The position numbers and the translations under genes were made by a program. From assembly GCF_003762905.1 (NCBI RefSeq), contig NZ_RJKS01000003.1, positions 434,001 to 498,000 of the forward strand: a stretch of 64,000 nucleotides of DNA, given 5' to 3'. This DNA is from Curtobacterium sp. ZW137. Lineage in GTDB: Bacteria; Actinomycetota; Actinomycetes; Actinomycetales; Microbacteriaceae. The notes beneath the pieces are model-generated. The model was not told the origin of the DNA, did not search any database, and was given only the letters and a program-made list of their open reading frames with translations. Of this stretch, positions 8,848-17,600 are shown one piece after another. The first letter of the stretch is position 1. Each line of letters starts with the position of its first letter.

Positions 8848-9531
8848 ATGCGGAGACGAACGAAGGTCCTCATCGGCATCGCCTCGGGCGTCGTCGTCCT
8901 CGGTGCCGCCGGTGTCATCGGCGGCCCCGTCCTCTACGCGAACGTGGTGAACGGCGCGGCCGACGCCGCACCGACCCTCGCCCCGACCGGCGGGGCCACC
9001 CTGGACCCCGCCCAGGCGGACGGCGACTGGACGTCGTCCGCCGACTCCTTCGCCGGGTACCGGGTGCACGAGGTGCTCCGGGGCCAGGATGTGACCGTGA
9101 CCGGTCGGACGAAGGACGTCGAAGCGCGTGCCACCGTGGCCGGCGGATCGCTCACCGGGGCGACCGTGACGGTGCGGGTGGCATCGATCTCGACGCCCGA
9201 GTCGGCCCGCGACGAGTACTTCCGGTCCGAGGCGCTGCAGACCGACCGGTTCCCGACCGCGACGTTCCGCGTGACCGACCCGGTCGACGTGCGCGCGGCG
9301 CTCGCCGGGACGGACCGCGACGTCACCCTCCGCGGCGACCTGACCATGCACGGGGTCACGAAGGCGGTTTCCGCGGACGCCCAGCTCGGCGTGGACGGTT
9401 CCGGGCACGTCGAGGTCGCCGGGTCGGTCCCGGTCACCTTCGCGGACTACGGCGTCACGGCACCCGACCTCGGCTTCGTCACGGTCGACGGACACGGCGC
9501 CGTCGAGTTCTCGCTCGAGCTGGAACGGTGA
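8848..9531 (+). CDS. YceI family protein, membrane-anchored/exported
   Basis: 227 residues. A single N-terminal hydrophobic segment (about 7-32), then a YceI lipocalin-like beta-barrel domain from about residue 55. It has the typical DEYFRSEALQTDRFPTATF segment and a DLTMHGVTK motif. YceI proteins bind isoprenoid-type lipids outside the cytoplasm; no enzymatic role is established. First gene of the unit with the sigma factor; its stop overlaps the sigma start (GTGA). Confidence 0.85.
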   Translation: MRRRTKVLIGIASGVVVLGAAGVIGGPVLYANVVNGAADAAPTLAPTGGATLDPAQADGDWTSSADSFAGYRVHEVLRGQDVTVTGRTKDVEARATVAGGSLTGATVTVRVASISTPESARDEYFRSEALQTDRFPTATFRVTDPVDVRAALAGTDRDVTLRGDLTMHGVTKAVSADAQLGVDGSGHVEVAGSVPVTFADYGVTAPDLGFVTVDGHGAVEFSLELER

Positions 9532-10043
9532 CCGTGGCAGCGCGACCGGCGGACGAACTGCTCGCGGCCCTGCACGCCGAACACGGGGACGCACTCTTCC
9601 GGTACGTGCGGCACCTCACCCCGGACCGTGCGCTCGCCGAGGACGTCGTGCAGGAGACCCTGGTGCGCGCGTGGCAGCGCCCGGCCGTGCTCGAGCGCGA
9701 CTCGGACGGCGCTCGCGCGTGGCTCTTCACGGTCGCCAGGAACCTGGTCGTGGACGATGCCCGATCGGCACGGCACCGCCGCGAGTTCGGGTCCGACGAC
9801 CCCGTCGACGAACCGCAGCCGGACCGGACCGACGCAGTCCTCGACGGCATCCTCGTGGCCGACGCACTCGCCGCGCTGTCGCCGGAACACCGCCGGGTCG
9901 TCGTCGACGCCTACTGGCTCGGCCACACCGTCCCGGAGATCGCCCGACGCCACGGCATCCCCGAGGGCACCGCGAAGTCCCGTCTGCACTACGGACTCCG
10001 CGCACTCCGACTCGCACTGCAGGAACGAGGGGTGACCCGATGA
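9528..10043 (+). CDS. ECF (group 4) RNA polymerase sigma factor
   Basis: 171 residues with sigma region 2 (LFRYVRHLT, AEDVVQETLVRAWQR, about 22-60) and region 4 (LSPEHRRVVVDAYWLG, PEIARRHGIPEGTAKSRLHY, about 115-160). The GTG at 9528 overlaps the yceI stop. The stop overlaps the anti-sigma ATG (ATGA). Immediate linkage to a zinc-finger anti-sigma factor indicates signal-dependent control. It is predicted to use the GAAC-N17-CGT promoters at 8774-8839, so to autoregulate. Confidence 0.93.
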   Translation: MTVAARPADELLAALHAEHGDALFRYVRHLTPDRALAEDVVQETLVRAWQRPAVLERDSDGARAWLFTVARNLVVDDARSARHRREFGSDDPVDEPQPDRTDAVLDGILVADALAALSPEHRRVVVDAYWLGHTVPEIARRHGIPEGTAKSRLHYGLRALRLALQERGVTR

Positions 10044-10774
10044 CCGACGACCGCTACCGGGACTGGGACGCCGCGTACGTGCTCGGGTCGCTGCCGAACG
10101 ACGAGCGACTGGAGTACGAGCGGCACCTCGAGACGTGCGCCGCGTGCCGCGCCGCCGTCGCGGAGCTCGCGGGCGTGCCCGGACTCCTCGGCCGGCTGCC
10201 GGCCGAGGACGCGGTCGCGATCGCGGACCCGGACGGGAGGCCCGACCCGGCTCCCGAACGCACGCTCGCCTCGGTCGCGCACCGTGTCCAGGGCCGTCGG
10301 CGGCGTCGACGGGCGCTGGTCGCGGTCACCGCGGGGCTCGCCGTCGTCGCCGCGGTCCTCGGCGGGGTCGCGGTCGGTGGCGCACGGGTCGAGCCCGCGG
10401 CACCGACGGCATCGGCGCTCGCCGGCGGTGCGTCTCCGGCTCCTGCCGGAGGTGCATCGGAGCGCTACGCGATGACCTCGGGTTCAGCGACCGGGCTCCG
10501 CGTGGACCTCGACGTCACCGGGAAGGCGTGGGGGACCCGGTTCGACTGGGGCTGCACGTACGGCGGCCGCGACTGGGGGAGCGACAGCGCGGTGATGTAC
10601 GACCTGGTCGTGGTGCGGAAGGACGGCACCGACGAGACCGTGGCGTCCTGGACGGCTTCGGGGCGCGAGGCTGCGGGGCTGGCGGCGGCGACGGACGTGC
10701 CGCTGCACTCGATCGCGTCGGTCGAGGTGCGCCTGCACGACGACCCGCGCGCGCTGGCGTCGGTGGCGCTCTGA
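10040..10774 (+). CDS. membrane anti-sigma factor (RskA-like, zf-HC2)
   Basis: 244 residues. An N-terminal cytoplasmic anti-sigma domain has HLETCAACRAAV (His-x3-Cys-x2-Cys zinc motif, about 30-41). There is one transmembrane helix (about 92-115, preceded by an Arg-rich stop) and an extracytoplasmic domain similar to the RskA C-terminal domain. It should bind the sigma factor encoded just upstream (ATGA overlap) at the membrane and release it on proteolysis. The inducing signal is unknown. Confidence 0.88.
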   Translation: MTDDRYRDWDAAYVLGSLPNDERLEYERHLETCAACRAAVAELAGVPGLLGRLPAEDAVAIADPDGRPDPAPERTLASVAHRVQGRRRRRRALVAVTAGLAVVAAVLGGVAVGGARVEPAAPTASALAGGASPAPAGGASERYAMTSGSATGLRVDLDVTGKAWGTRFDWGCTYGGRDWGSDSAVMYDLVVVRKDGTDETVASWTASGREAAGLAAATDVPLHSIASVEVRLHDDPRALASVAL

Positions 10775-10785
10775 CGGCGCCGGGT

Positions 10786-10807
10786 GGCCACCGGTCGATC
10801 GGTGGCT
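10786..10807. terminator. possible hairpin between convergent genes
   Basis: GCCACCG-gtcgat-CGGTGGC (10787-10793 / 10800-10806) lies between the anti-sigma gene and the convergent amidohydrolase and overlaps the latter's stop codon. There is no clear T-run, so the terminator function is uncertain. Confidence 0.35.
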
Positions 10808-12227
10808 ACCGGAGCGACCGCGCGGCCGCGATCCGGTCCTTCACGGCGTCGAGCTCGGCGCGCGGACGCCACCGGCCGGCGCGGACGACCCCGACGACGT
10901 CGTGCAGGGCGTCGACGCTCGCGAGCGGATCGGCGCCGAGCACCACGAGGTCGGCCTGCTTGCCCTCGGCGACGGACCCCTGACGGTCGGTGGTCCCGAG
11001 GAAGCGTGCGGGGCCCAGTGTGGTCGACCGGAGGACGGTGAGGGGTGCGAGCCCGGCGGCTGCCATCTCGTCGAACTCCTGGTGCAGGGCGTGGCCCGCG
11101 ACGACCCATCCGGCGCCGCACGCGTCCGTGCCGGCGAGGAGTGGCACCCCGGCCTCCTCGAACAGCTTCGTGAGCCGGAGCTGGAGGGCGTAGTTCCGCC
11201 GGTACGTGGCGCGTGCACCGGCGTCGACCTTCGCGAACCGCGCGTTCGACCCGCGCCAGGTCCTCAGCGTGCCTGCGTCAACGTACCGCAGCGCCGGGTC
11301 CTCGGTGTGCACCGGGTCGTCGGCGAGCTGCTGCGTGCGGACCCGGATGAGGGTCGGGCACTGCCAGGTCTCGTGCGCCACGAACTCGGCGGCCACGTCG
11401 AGCGCACGCTGCTCGTCGAACGTGGCGTCGGCGCGGGCCAGGACGTCGACGTCCGTCGCGGTGTTGGCCGTCACGGGGTTCACGACGAGTCGGCGGATCA
11501 CCTTCGCCATCACGCGGGCCATGCCGGGCAGGCGGAGCTTCGGCACCCGGATCGACTTCGCGCCCGCGGCCGCCTCGGCGAGGATCGCGGACTCGTCCGT
11601 CGACGTCGCCGCGGTGATCCCGACGCCGGGGCCGAGGTGCTCGATGCACCGCATGCCGCGCCGGGACGCCTCGCGGACGTCGATGCCGTTCGGCAGGTGA
11701 CCGGCGACGGGGATGCCGACGCGGGCGGCCTCGTCGAGGACGGCGAGCAGCACCGCCGGGGTCACCGACGCGACCTTCAGGAAGTCGGCGCCGAGGGCGT
11801 GCTGCTCCCGCACGGTCGCGACGGCGGCCTCGACGGTCCCGGCGTTCACCGGGGTGAGCAGGTCGCCGGGCATCGCGACCAGGGCCGGTCCGTCGGCGGG
11901 CAGGCCGAGGTCGCCCGTGGCGCGGGCGGCCAGCAGCGCCGGTGAACCGCTCATCTGCCGGAACCCCGTGATGCCGTACGCGCCCATGAGCTCGAGCGCG
12001 TCGGATGCGCCCGGGAGCCCGAGCGGATGGGCGTGCATGTCGACGTACCCGGGGACGACGAAGTGGCCGGCAGCGTCGACGACCTCGGCGTCGCCCGGTG
12101 GTGTCGTACCGGTCGGGGTGATCGTCGCGATGTGGCCGTCGACCACGAGGACGTCGACCCCGGGCACGAGGGCCCCGGCCTCGACGTCGACGACGGTGGT
12201 GGCGCGGAGCAGGAGCGGTGTCGGCAT
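10806..12227 (-). CDS. metal-dependent amidohydrolase (imidazolonepropionase-like)
   Basis: 473 residues. The TIM-barrel amidohydrolase metal ligands are visible in order: VDMHAHPLG (HxH, about 65-73), LKVAS (Lys), AGHLPNG, IEHLGPG and AGTDACGAG (Asp). The C-terminal TLGPARFLG and GKQADLVVLGADPLA return to the N-terminal beta-sandwich. It belongs to the broad imidazolonepropionase/cyclic-imide/dipeptidase-like group; the substrate is unknown. Divergent from the IclR regulator with a shared operator at 12270. The start at 12227 is fixed by a leaderless -10 box. Confidence 0.8.
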   Translation of the reverse strand: MPTPLLLRATTVVDVEAGALVPGVDVLVVDGHIATITPTGTTPPGDAEVVDAAGHFVVPGYVDMHAHPLGLPGASDALELMGAYGITGFRQMSGSPALLAARATGDLGLPADGPALVAMPGDLLTPVNAGTVEAAVATVREQHALGADFLKVASVTPAVLLAVLDEAARVGIPVAGHLPNGIDVREASRRGMRCIEHLGPGVGITAATSTDESAILAEAAAGAKSIRVPKLRLPGMARVMAKVIRRLVVNPVTANTATDVDVLARADATFDEQRALDVAAEFVAHETWQCPTLIRVRTQQLADDPVHTEDPALRYVDAGTLRTWRGSNARFAKVDAGARATYRRNYALQLRLTKLFEEAGVPLLAGTDACGAGWVVAGHALHQEFDEMAAAGLAPLTVLRSTTLGPARFLGTTDRQGSVAEGKQADLVVLGADPLASVDALHDVVGVVRAGRWRPRAELDAVKDRIAAARSLR

Positions 12228-12234
12228 GGCCAGC

Positions 12235-12240
12235 ACGCTA
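12235..12240 (-). promoter_or_regulatory. -10 box, leaderless promoter of amidohydrolase gene
   Basis: TAGCGT on the minus strand, 7 nt before the ATG at 12227. Confidence 0.6.
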
Positions 12241-12269
12241 CGGAGCCGGCACTGCGCCGGGACGAGGAG

Positions 12270-12284
12270 TTCCACTGGGTGGAA
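12270..12284. promoter_or_regulatory. IclR operator copy 1
   Basis: TTCCACTGGGTGGAA: 6-bp perfect arms TTCCAC/GTGGAA around TGG, ending 2 bp before the IclR start codon and about 30 bp upstream of the divergent amidohydrolase -10. It matches the copy at 13063. It also includes the GGAA/GG ribosome-binding region of the regulator gene, so binding would block its own expression. Confidence 0.7.
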
Positions 12285-12286
12285 GG

Positions 12287-13054
12287 ATGGCGTCCGTGAC
12301 GGGCGCAGGGAGCCGGACCGGGATGGTGGAGCGGGCCTTCGCGGTGCTCGGGGCGTTCGACGACCGGCACCGGGTCCTCACCCTCACTGAGCTCGGCCGC
12401 CGGTCCGGACTGCCGGTGAACACGACGCTGCGCATCGTGCGCGACCTGGTCGGCACCGGAGCCCTGGAGCGCCGCGCGGACGGGACGTACGTGGTCGGGC
12501 TCCGGCTCTTCGAGATCGCGGCGCTCGCCCCGCGGAGCCAGGGCCTCCGTGCCCTCGCGATGCCCTCCCTCGAGGACCTGCACGCGGTCACCGAGGAGCA
12601 CGTGCTCCTCACCGTGCGCGAGGACGACGAAGCCGTCCTCGTCGAACGGCTCTCCGCCCGGGGCGCCGGACGCGTGCGGTACCGGGTCGGCGGCCGGATG
12701 CCCCTGGACCGGACCGGTGGCGGGCTGGTGCTGCTCGCCCACGCTCCCACGGGCCTCCAGGACGCGGTGATCGCGACCACGGACGGATCCGGACTGCTCG
12801 GGCCGGGCAGTGACCTCCGTCGTCAACTGGCGGCGATCCGGCGGGAACACGTGCTCGTCGCTGCGGAGCAGACCGCGACCGACGGCGCGCTGCCGATGGG
12901 CACGGTCGCCGCCCCGGTCGTGGGACCCGGTGACGTCGTCGTGGCGGCCGTCTCCGTCGTGCTGCCGGCGGACCCCGCCGCTGCGAGGGCTCTCGTCCCC
13001 GCCGTCCGCACCACGGTCAGGGCGATCTCCCGCGCGCTCGTCGCCCGCCGCTGA
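12287..13054 (+). CDS. IclR family transcriptional regulator
   Basis: 255 residues. Winged helix-turn-helix at about 10-70 (LTLTELGRRSGLPVNTTLRIVRDL), then an IclR effector domain (about 85-250) with VLLTVREDDEAVLVERL and a Gly-rich GGRMPLDRTGGGLVLLA segment. It lies between two amidohydrolase genes, with identical palindromes before itself and before the downstream amidohydrolase, so it most likely controls both and itself. The ligand is probably a substrate or product of these hydrolases (inference). Confidence 0.9.
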   Translation: MASVTGAGSRTGMVERAFAVLGAFDDRHRVLTLTELGRRSGLPVNTTLRIVRDLVGTGALERRADGTYVVGLRLFEIAALAPRSQGLRALAMPSLEDLHAVTEEHVLLTVREDDEAVLVERLSARGAGRVRYRVGGRMPLDRTGGGLVLLAHAPTGLQDAVIATTDGSGLLGPGSDLRRQLAAIRREHVLVAAEQTATDGALPMGTVAAPVVGPGDVVVAAVSVVLPADPAAARALVPAVRTTVRAISRALVARR

Positions 13055-13062
13055 CCTCCGGC

Positions 13063-13077
13063 TTCCACCCAGTGGAA
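13063..13077. promoter_or_regulatory. IclR operator copy 2
   Basis: TTCCACCCAGTGGAA has the same arms as copy 1 (TTCCAC/GTGGAA, 3-bp spacer). It lies 30 bp upstream of the -10 box of the downstream amidohydrolase gene, overlapping where its -35 should be. Confidence 0.7.
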
Positions 13078-13106
13078 GCCGCCCGATCCGGCACGGCCGA
13101 CGGTCG

Positions 13107-13112
13107 TAGCGT
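13107..13112 (+). promoter_or_regulatory. -10 box, leaderless promoter of ACMSD-like amidohydrolase gene
   Basis: TAGCGT followed by 7 nt and the ATG at 13120. Confidence 0.6.
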
Positions 13113-13119
13113 CCAGCAC

Positions 13120-14076
13120 ATGCCAGCAACACTCACCGACGTCCACGCCCACTTCCTGACCGACGATTACGTCGCCGCGGCCCGCGCCGCGGGCATCGAG
13201 CACCCGGACGGCATGCCCGGGTGGCCAGGGTTCGACCTCGACGACCAGGTCGCAGCCATGGACCGCCGCGGCATCGAGCGCGCGGTCCTGTCGGTCTCCT
13301 CACCCGGGGTGCACCTCGTCGCGGGCGACGACGCGGGTGCGCTCGCACTGGCCGAGCACGTCAACGACGCCGCGACGGGGATGGTGCGCACGCACCCGGA
13401 GCGTCTCGCGTTCCTGGCCGCGGTGCCGCTGCCGGACGTCGACGCCGCGGTCCGTGAGCTCCGTCGCGCGATGGACGCCGGTGCCCTGGGCGCGATCGTG
13501 GAGTCGAACGCACACGGCCGGTACCTCGGTGACCCGGCGTTCGAACCCCTCTGGGCGGAGCTCGACCGCCGTCGCGGGATCCTCTTCGTCCACCCCACGT
13601 CGCCGCCCGCCTGGGAGCAGACCTCGCTCGGGCTGCCGCGGCCGATGCTCGAGTTCATGGTCGACTCGACCCGGACGGTCATCGACCTGCTCGTCGCGGG
13701 GGTCGTCGCACGCCACCCGGGCATGCGCGTCGTCGTCCCGCACTCGGGCGCGACCCTGGGCGTCCTCGCCGACCGTGTCTCGGCGTTCCTGCCGATGCTC
13801 GTCGGAGCGGACGTCGGTGCTGCCTGGGACGCCCAGCTCCAGGAGCTGTGGTTCGACACCGCCGGCACACCGTTCCCGCGGGCGATCCCGGCCCTGACCG
13901 GCCTCGTCGGCACCGACCGCGTCCTCTACGGCAGCGACTCGTGCTGGACGCCCCCGGCCGGCGTCGACGTGCAGCTCGCCGCGATCGACGGGGCGCCAGC
14001 GCCCGAGGGTGCGACGTCGTGGCGGGCGCTGACCGCGGCGAACGCCGAGCGGCTCCTCGCCGGCCCTGCCGCCTGA
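13120..14076 (+). CDS. amidohydrolase 2 family protein (ACMSD-like decarboxylase/hydrolase)
   Basis: 318 residues. Family landmarks in order: TDVHAHFLTDDY (HxH at the N-terminus), GIERAVLSVSSPGVHL, LFVHPTSPP, VVVPHSGATLGVLADR and VLYGSDSCW (catalytic Asp). This family includes 2-amino-3-carboxymuconate-6-semialdehyde decarboxylase, gamma-resorcylate decarboxylase and related metal enzymes; the substrate is not decidable. The start at 13120 follows a leaderless -10. Under the IclR operator at 13063. It ends 3 bp from the convergent MarR gene. Confidence 0.82.
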   Translation: MPATLTDVHAHFLTDDYVAAARAAGIEHPDGMPGWPGFDLDDQVAAMDRRGIERAVLSVSSPGVHLVAGDDAGALALAEHVNDAATGMVRTHPERLAFLAAVPLPDVDAAVRELRRAMDAGALGAIVESNAHGRYLGDPAFEPLWAELDRRRGILFVHPTSPPAWEQTSLGLPRPMLEFMVDSTRTVIDLLVAGVVARHPGMRVVVPHSGATLGVLADRVSAFLPMLVGADVGAAWDAQLQELWFDTAGTPFPRAIPALTGLVGTDRVLYGSDSCWTPPAGVDVQLAAIDGAPAPEGATSWRALTAANAERLLAGPAA

Positions 14077-14079
14077 CGG

Positions 14080-14547
14080 TCAGTCGTGGACGGGCTCGCC
14101 CGGGCCGATCGCGGCCTGCAGCCGGGCGCTGACCGAGCGGAGCGTGCCCGCGTCGTCGGCCACCGGTTCCCAGAACAGGTGCTCGAGCGCAGCGGTGTGC
14201 GCGCGGATGCCGGCGAGCACCGCACGGCGACCGTCCGGGGTCATCACCACCCAGCTCCCACGGCCGTCGGTCGGGCAGTCCGCCCGTTCGACGAGCCCGC
14301 GCGAGACCATGCGCGTGACCTGGTGGCTGACACGGGACTTCTCCCAGCCGATGCCCGCCGCGACGTCACGGACCCGCAGCCGGTGGTCGGGCTCGCGGTG
14401 CAGCCCGATCAGGATCTCGAACTCCGGGATCGAGATGCCGGCGCCCTGCTGCACGGCGTGGTCGAGCGCCCGGTCGAGGCGCCGCCAGACGTCGTGGTAC
14501 GCGTCCCACGTGGCCCAGTCATGGCCTGCCCCACCCTGCTTCGACAT
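14080..14547 (-). CDS. MarR family transcriptional regulator
   Basis: 155 residues. Winged helix with ISIPEFEILIGLHREPDHRL, VRDVAAGIGWEKSRVSHQV, TRMVSRGLVERADCPTDGRG and WVVMTPDGRRAV (wing), flanked by dimerisation helices. Divergent from putA across 115 bp, so putA is a plausible target. The start at 14547 (MSKQGGAGHDW) is chosen because a TACGCT -10 box stands 6 nt upstream; an in-frame ATG 16 codons earlier lies upstream of that box. Confidence 0.88.
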   Translation of the reverse strand: MSKQGGAGHDWATWDAYHDVWRRLDRALDHAVQQGAGISIPEFEILIGLHREPDHRLRVRDVAAGIGWEKSRVSHQVTRMVSRGLVERADCPTDGRGSWVVMTPDGRRAVLAGIRAHTAALEHLFWEPVADDAGTLRSVSARLQAAIGPGEPVHD

Positions 14548-14553
14548 CCCACC

Positions 14554-14559
14554 AGCGTA
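14554..14559 (-). promoter_or_regulatory. -10 box, leaderless promoter of MarR gene
   Basis: TACGCT on the minus strand, 6 nt before the ATG at 14547. Confidence 0.55.
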
Positions 14560-14584
14560 TCCATCGGGGACACACTCGGCCGGG

Positions 14585-14602
14585 TGCTGACACATTGCTG
14601 AC
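14585..14602. promoter_or_regulatory. direct repeat in the MarR-putA intergenic region
   Basis: TGCTGAC-acat-TGCTGAC, an exact 7-bp repeat with 11-bp spacing (one helical turn), 26-43 bp beyond the MarR -10. Candidate regulator-binding site. Confidence 0.35.
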
Positions 14603-14650
14603 TCTTGGGCGGCGCCCGGCGTGCTCCGAGGTCAGGTCGGTGGCGCGGCA

Positions 14651-14656
14651 TACGAT
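14651..14656 (+). promoter_or_regulatory. -10 box, leaderless promoter of putA
   Basis: TACGAT, 6 nt before the ATG at 14663. Confidence 0.6.
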
Positions 14657-14662
14657 CGGACC

Positions 14663-17600
14663 ATGCCGAGCGCCCGCATCCAGGACTGCACCGACGACGC
14701 CGTCGCCCTCGTGCGACGGTGGCTGGCGGCGTCCGCGGACGTCAAGCCCGACGCCGGCGCGGCCCGGCTCGCCGGGGTCCTCCGCGACGAGCAGGGCCTC
14801 GACTTCACGCTCGGGTTCGTGGACCGGGTCATCCGGCCCGAAGACCCCAGGGTCGCGGCGCGCAACCTCGAGAAGGTCAGCCAGGACGTCCCCGACGCCC
14901 TGGCCTGGTACCTCCGGGGAGCGGTGTCCTTCGGCGGCGGGTTCGCCACGATGGCGCCGTGGGCCGTCATCCCCACCGCACGCCGGATCCTCCGCCGGAT
15001 GACCGGACACCTGGTGATCGACGCCAGCCCGTCGAAGCTCGGTCCGGCGCTCGCGAAGGTCGGCGGCGACGGCACACGGCTCAACGTGAACCTGCTCGGC
15101 GAAGCGGTGCTCGGCAGCGGGGAGAGCGACCGCCGACTCAAGGGCACCATGGACCTCCTCGCCCGGGACGACGTCGACTACGTCTCGATCAAGGTCAGCG
15201 CCGTCGTGCCGCAGATGTCGATGTGGGCCTTCGACCAGACCGTCGAGCGCGTCGTCGACCGGCTCGTCCCGCTCTACCGACTCGCAGCGTCGAGCCCGAC
15301 ACCGAAGTTCATCAACCTCGACATGGAGGAGTACCGCGACCTCGACGTCACGCTCGCGGTGTTCCAGGAGCTGCTGGGCCGTGACGAGTTCCTCGGCCTG
15401 CACGCCGGCATCGTGCTGCAGGCGTACCTGCCCGACGCCGCAGGGGCGCTCGAGTCCCTGACGTCGTGGGCCACCGCACGCCGGGCCCGGGGCGGTGCGC
15501 CGGTGAAGGTGCGACTCGTGAAGGGCGCGAACCTCGCCATGGAGCGCGTCGAGTCGATCGTCCACGACTGGCCGCTCGCCACGTGGGGCAGCAAGCGCGA
15601 GACCGACACCGCCTACCTCCGGATGCTCGACGCCGCGCTGACGCCGGAGCGCACCGACGCCGTGCGGATCGGGGTCGCGGGGCACAACCTCTTCGACCTC
15701 GCGACCGCGTGGGTGCTCGCCCAGCGCCGCGGGGTCACCGACGCCGTCGACGTCGAGATGCTCCTCGGGATGGCCGCGACCCACGCCGACGCCGTGCGTG
15801 CCGACGTCGGGCAGATCCTGCTCTACACACCCGTCGTGCAGCCGGACGAGTTCGACTCCGCGATCGCCTACCTGGCCCGCCGCTTGCAGGAGAACGCCAG
15901 CCCGGAGAACTTCATGTCGGCCGCGTTCGACATCGACCACGACGAGTCCGCCTTCGAGCGCGAACACCAGCGGTGGCTCGCATCCGTCGCGGCACTCGGC
16001 GACCCGGTGCGCCCGACGAACCGCACGCAGGACCGCCGACTGTCCCCTGGTGACCCGATCCCGCGCGACGCCTTCCGGAACGCGCCGGACACCGACCCCG
16101 CGATCCCCGCGAACCGCGAGTGGGCCGCCGACGTCCTCCGCCGGGTTCCCCGCTCGCAGCTCGGCGCGCAGACGATCCGCGGTGCGCGGGTCCTCGACCG
16201 CACCAAGCTCGAACGGATCGTCCGCAGCACCGCCCAGGCCGGCGTGAACTGGGGCCGCCAGGACCCGGTCGACCGCGCCGAGCTCCTCGAACTGATCGGC
16301 CACGAGCTCGAGACCCGACGCGCCGACCTCGTCGAGGTGATGGCCGCCGAGACGGGCAAGACCATCACGGAAGCCGACGCCGAGGTGAGCGAGGCGATCG
16401 ACTCCGCCCACTACTACGCGGACCGGGCCAGGCACCTCGCGGACATCACCGGTGCCACCTACGTCCCGCCGCGCCTGACCGTGGTCGTGCCGCCGTGGAA
16501 CTTCCCGGTCGCGATCCCGGCCGGCGGGGTGCTGGCCGCGCTCGCCGCCGGCAGTGGCGTGCTGTTGAAGCCCGCACCGGAAGCCAAGCGCTGCGGTGCC
16601 GTGCTGGCGGACATCCTCTGGGACGCCGGGGTCCCGCACTCGCTGCTGCAGCTCATCGACCTCGAAGAAGACGTGCTCGGCCGCCAGCTCATCGCGCACC
16701 CCGCCGTCGACCGGATCATCCTCACCGGGGCGGCGGAGACCGCCCGGTCGTTCACGTGGTGGCGTGCCGGACTGCCGTTGACCGCCGAGACCAGCGGCAA
16801 GAACGCCATCGTGGTGACACCGTCGGCCGACATCGACCTCGCCGTGCAGGACATCGTGCAGTCCGCGTTCGGGCACGCCGGGCAGAAGTGCTCCGCCGCG
16901 TCGCTCGTGGTCCTCGTCGGTTCCGTGGCGGAGAGCGAGCGCTTCCGCCGGCAACTCGTCGATGCGACCCGCACCCTGCGCGTGGCGTGGCCGGACGACC
17001 CCACGGCGCAGATGGGTCCGCTCATCGCCGAGCCCACGGGCAAGCTCCGCAAGGGCCTCACCGAGCTCGGGCCGGGGGAGTCCTGGCTCGTGCAGCCCGT
17101 CCCGCTCGACGACTCCGGACGGCTCTGGTCGCCGGGCATCCGCGACGGCGTCCGCCCGGGCAGCGACTTCCACCAGACCGAGTACTTCGGTCCGGTGCTC
17201 GGCATCATGCACGCGGAGACCCTCGACGACGCCATCGCGATCCAGAACGGCACCGACTTCGGCCTGACCGCCGGCATCCACTCCCTCGACGTGGACGAGG
17301 TCGCGGACTGGCTCCACCAGGTCCAGGCCGGCAACCTCTACGTCAACCGCGGCATCACCGGGGCGATCGTCGGGCGGCAGCCGTTCGGCGGGTGGAAGCG
17401 CTCCTCGGTGGGCACCGGCACGAAGGCCGGCGGCCCGATGTACGTCGCGACCCTCGGCCGCTGGGAGCCGACACCGCGCAAGGTGCACAAGAGCATCCAG
17501 CTGCACGGGCTGTCCCCGCGGGTCACCGCCGTGATCGAAGCGGCACGCAGCGGACTCACGTTCGAGGAGTTCGACCAGGTCCGCGCCGGCGCCACGAGCG

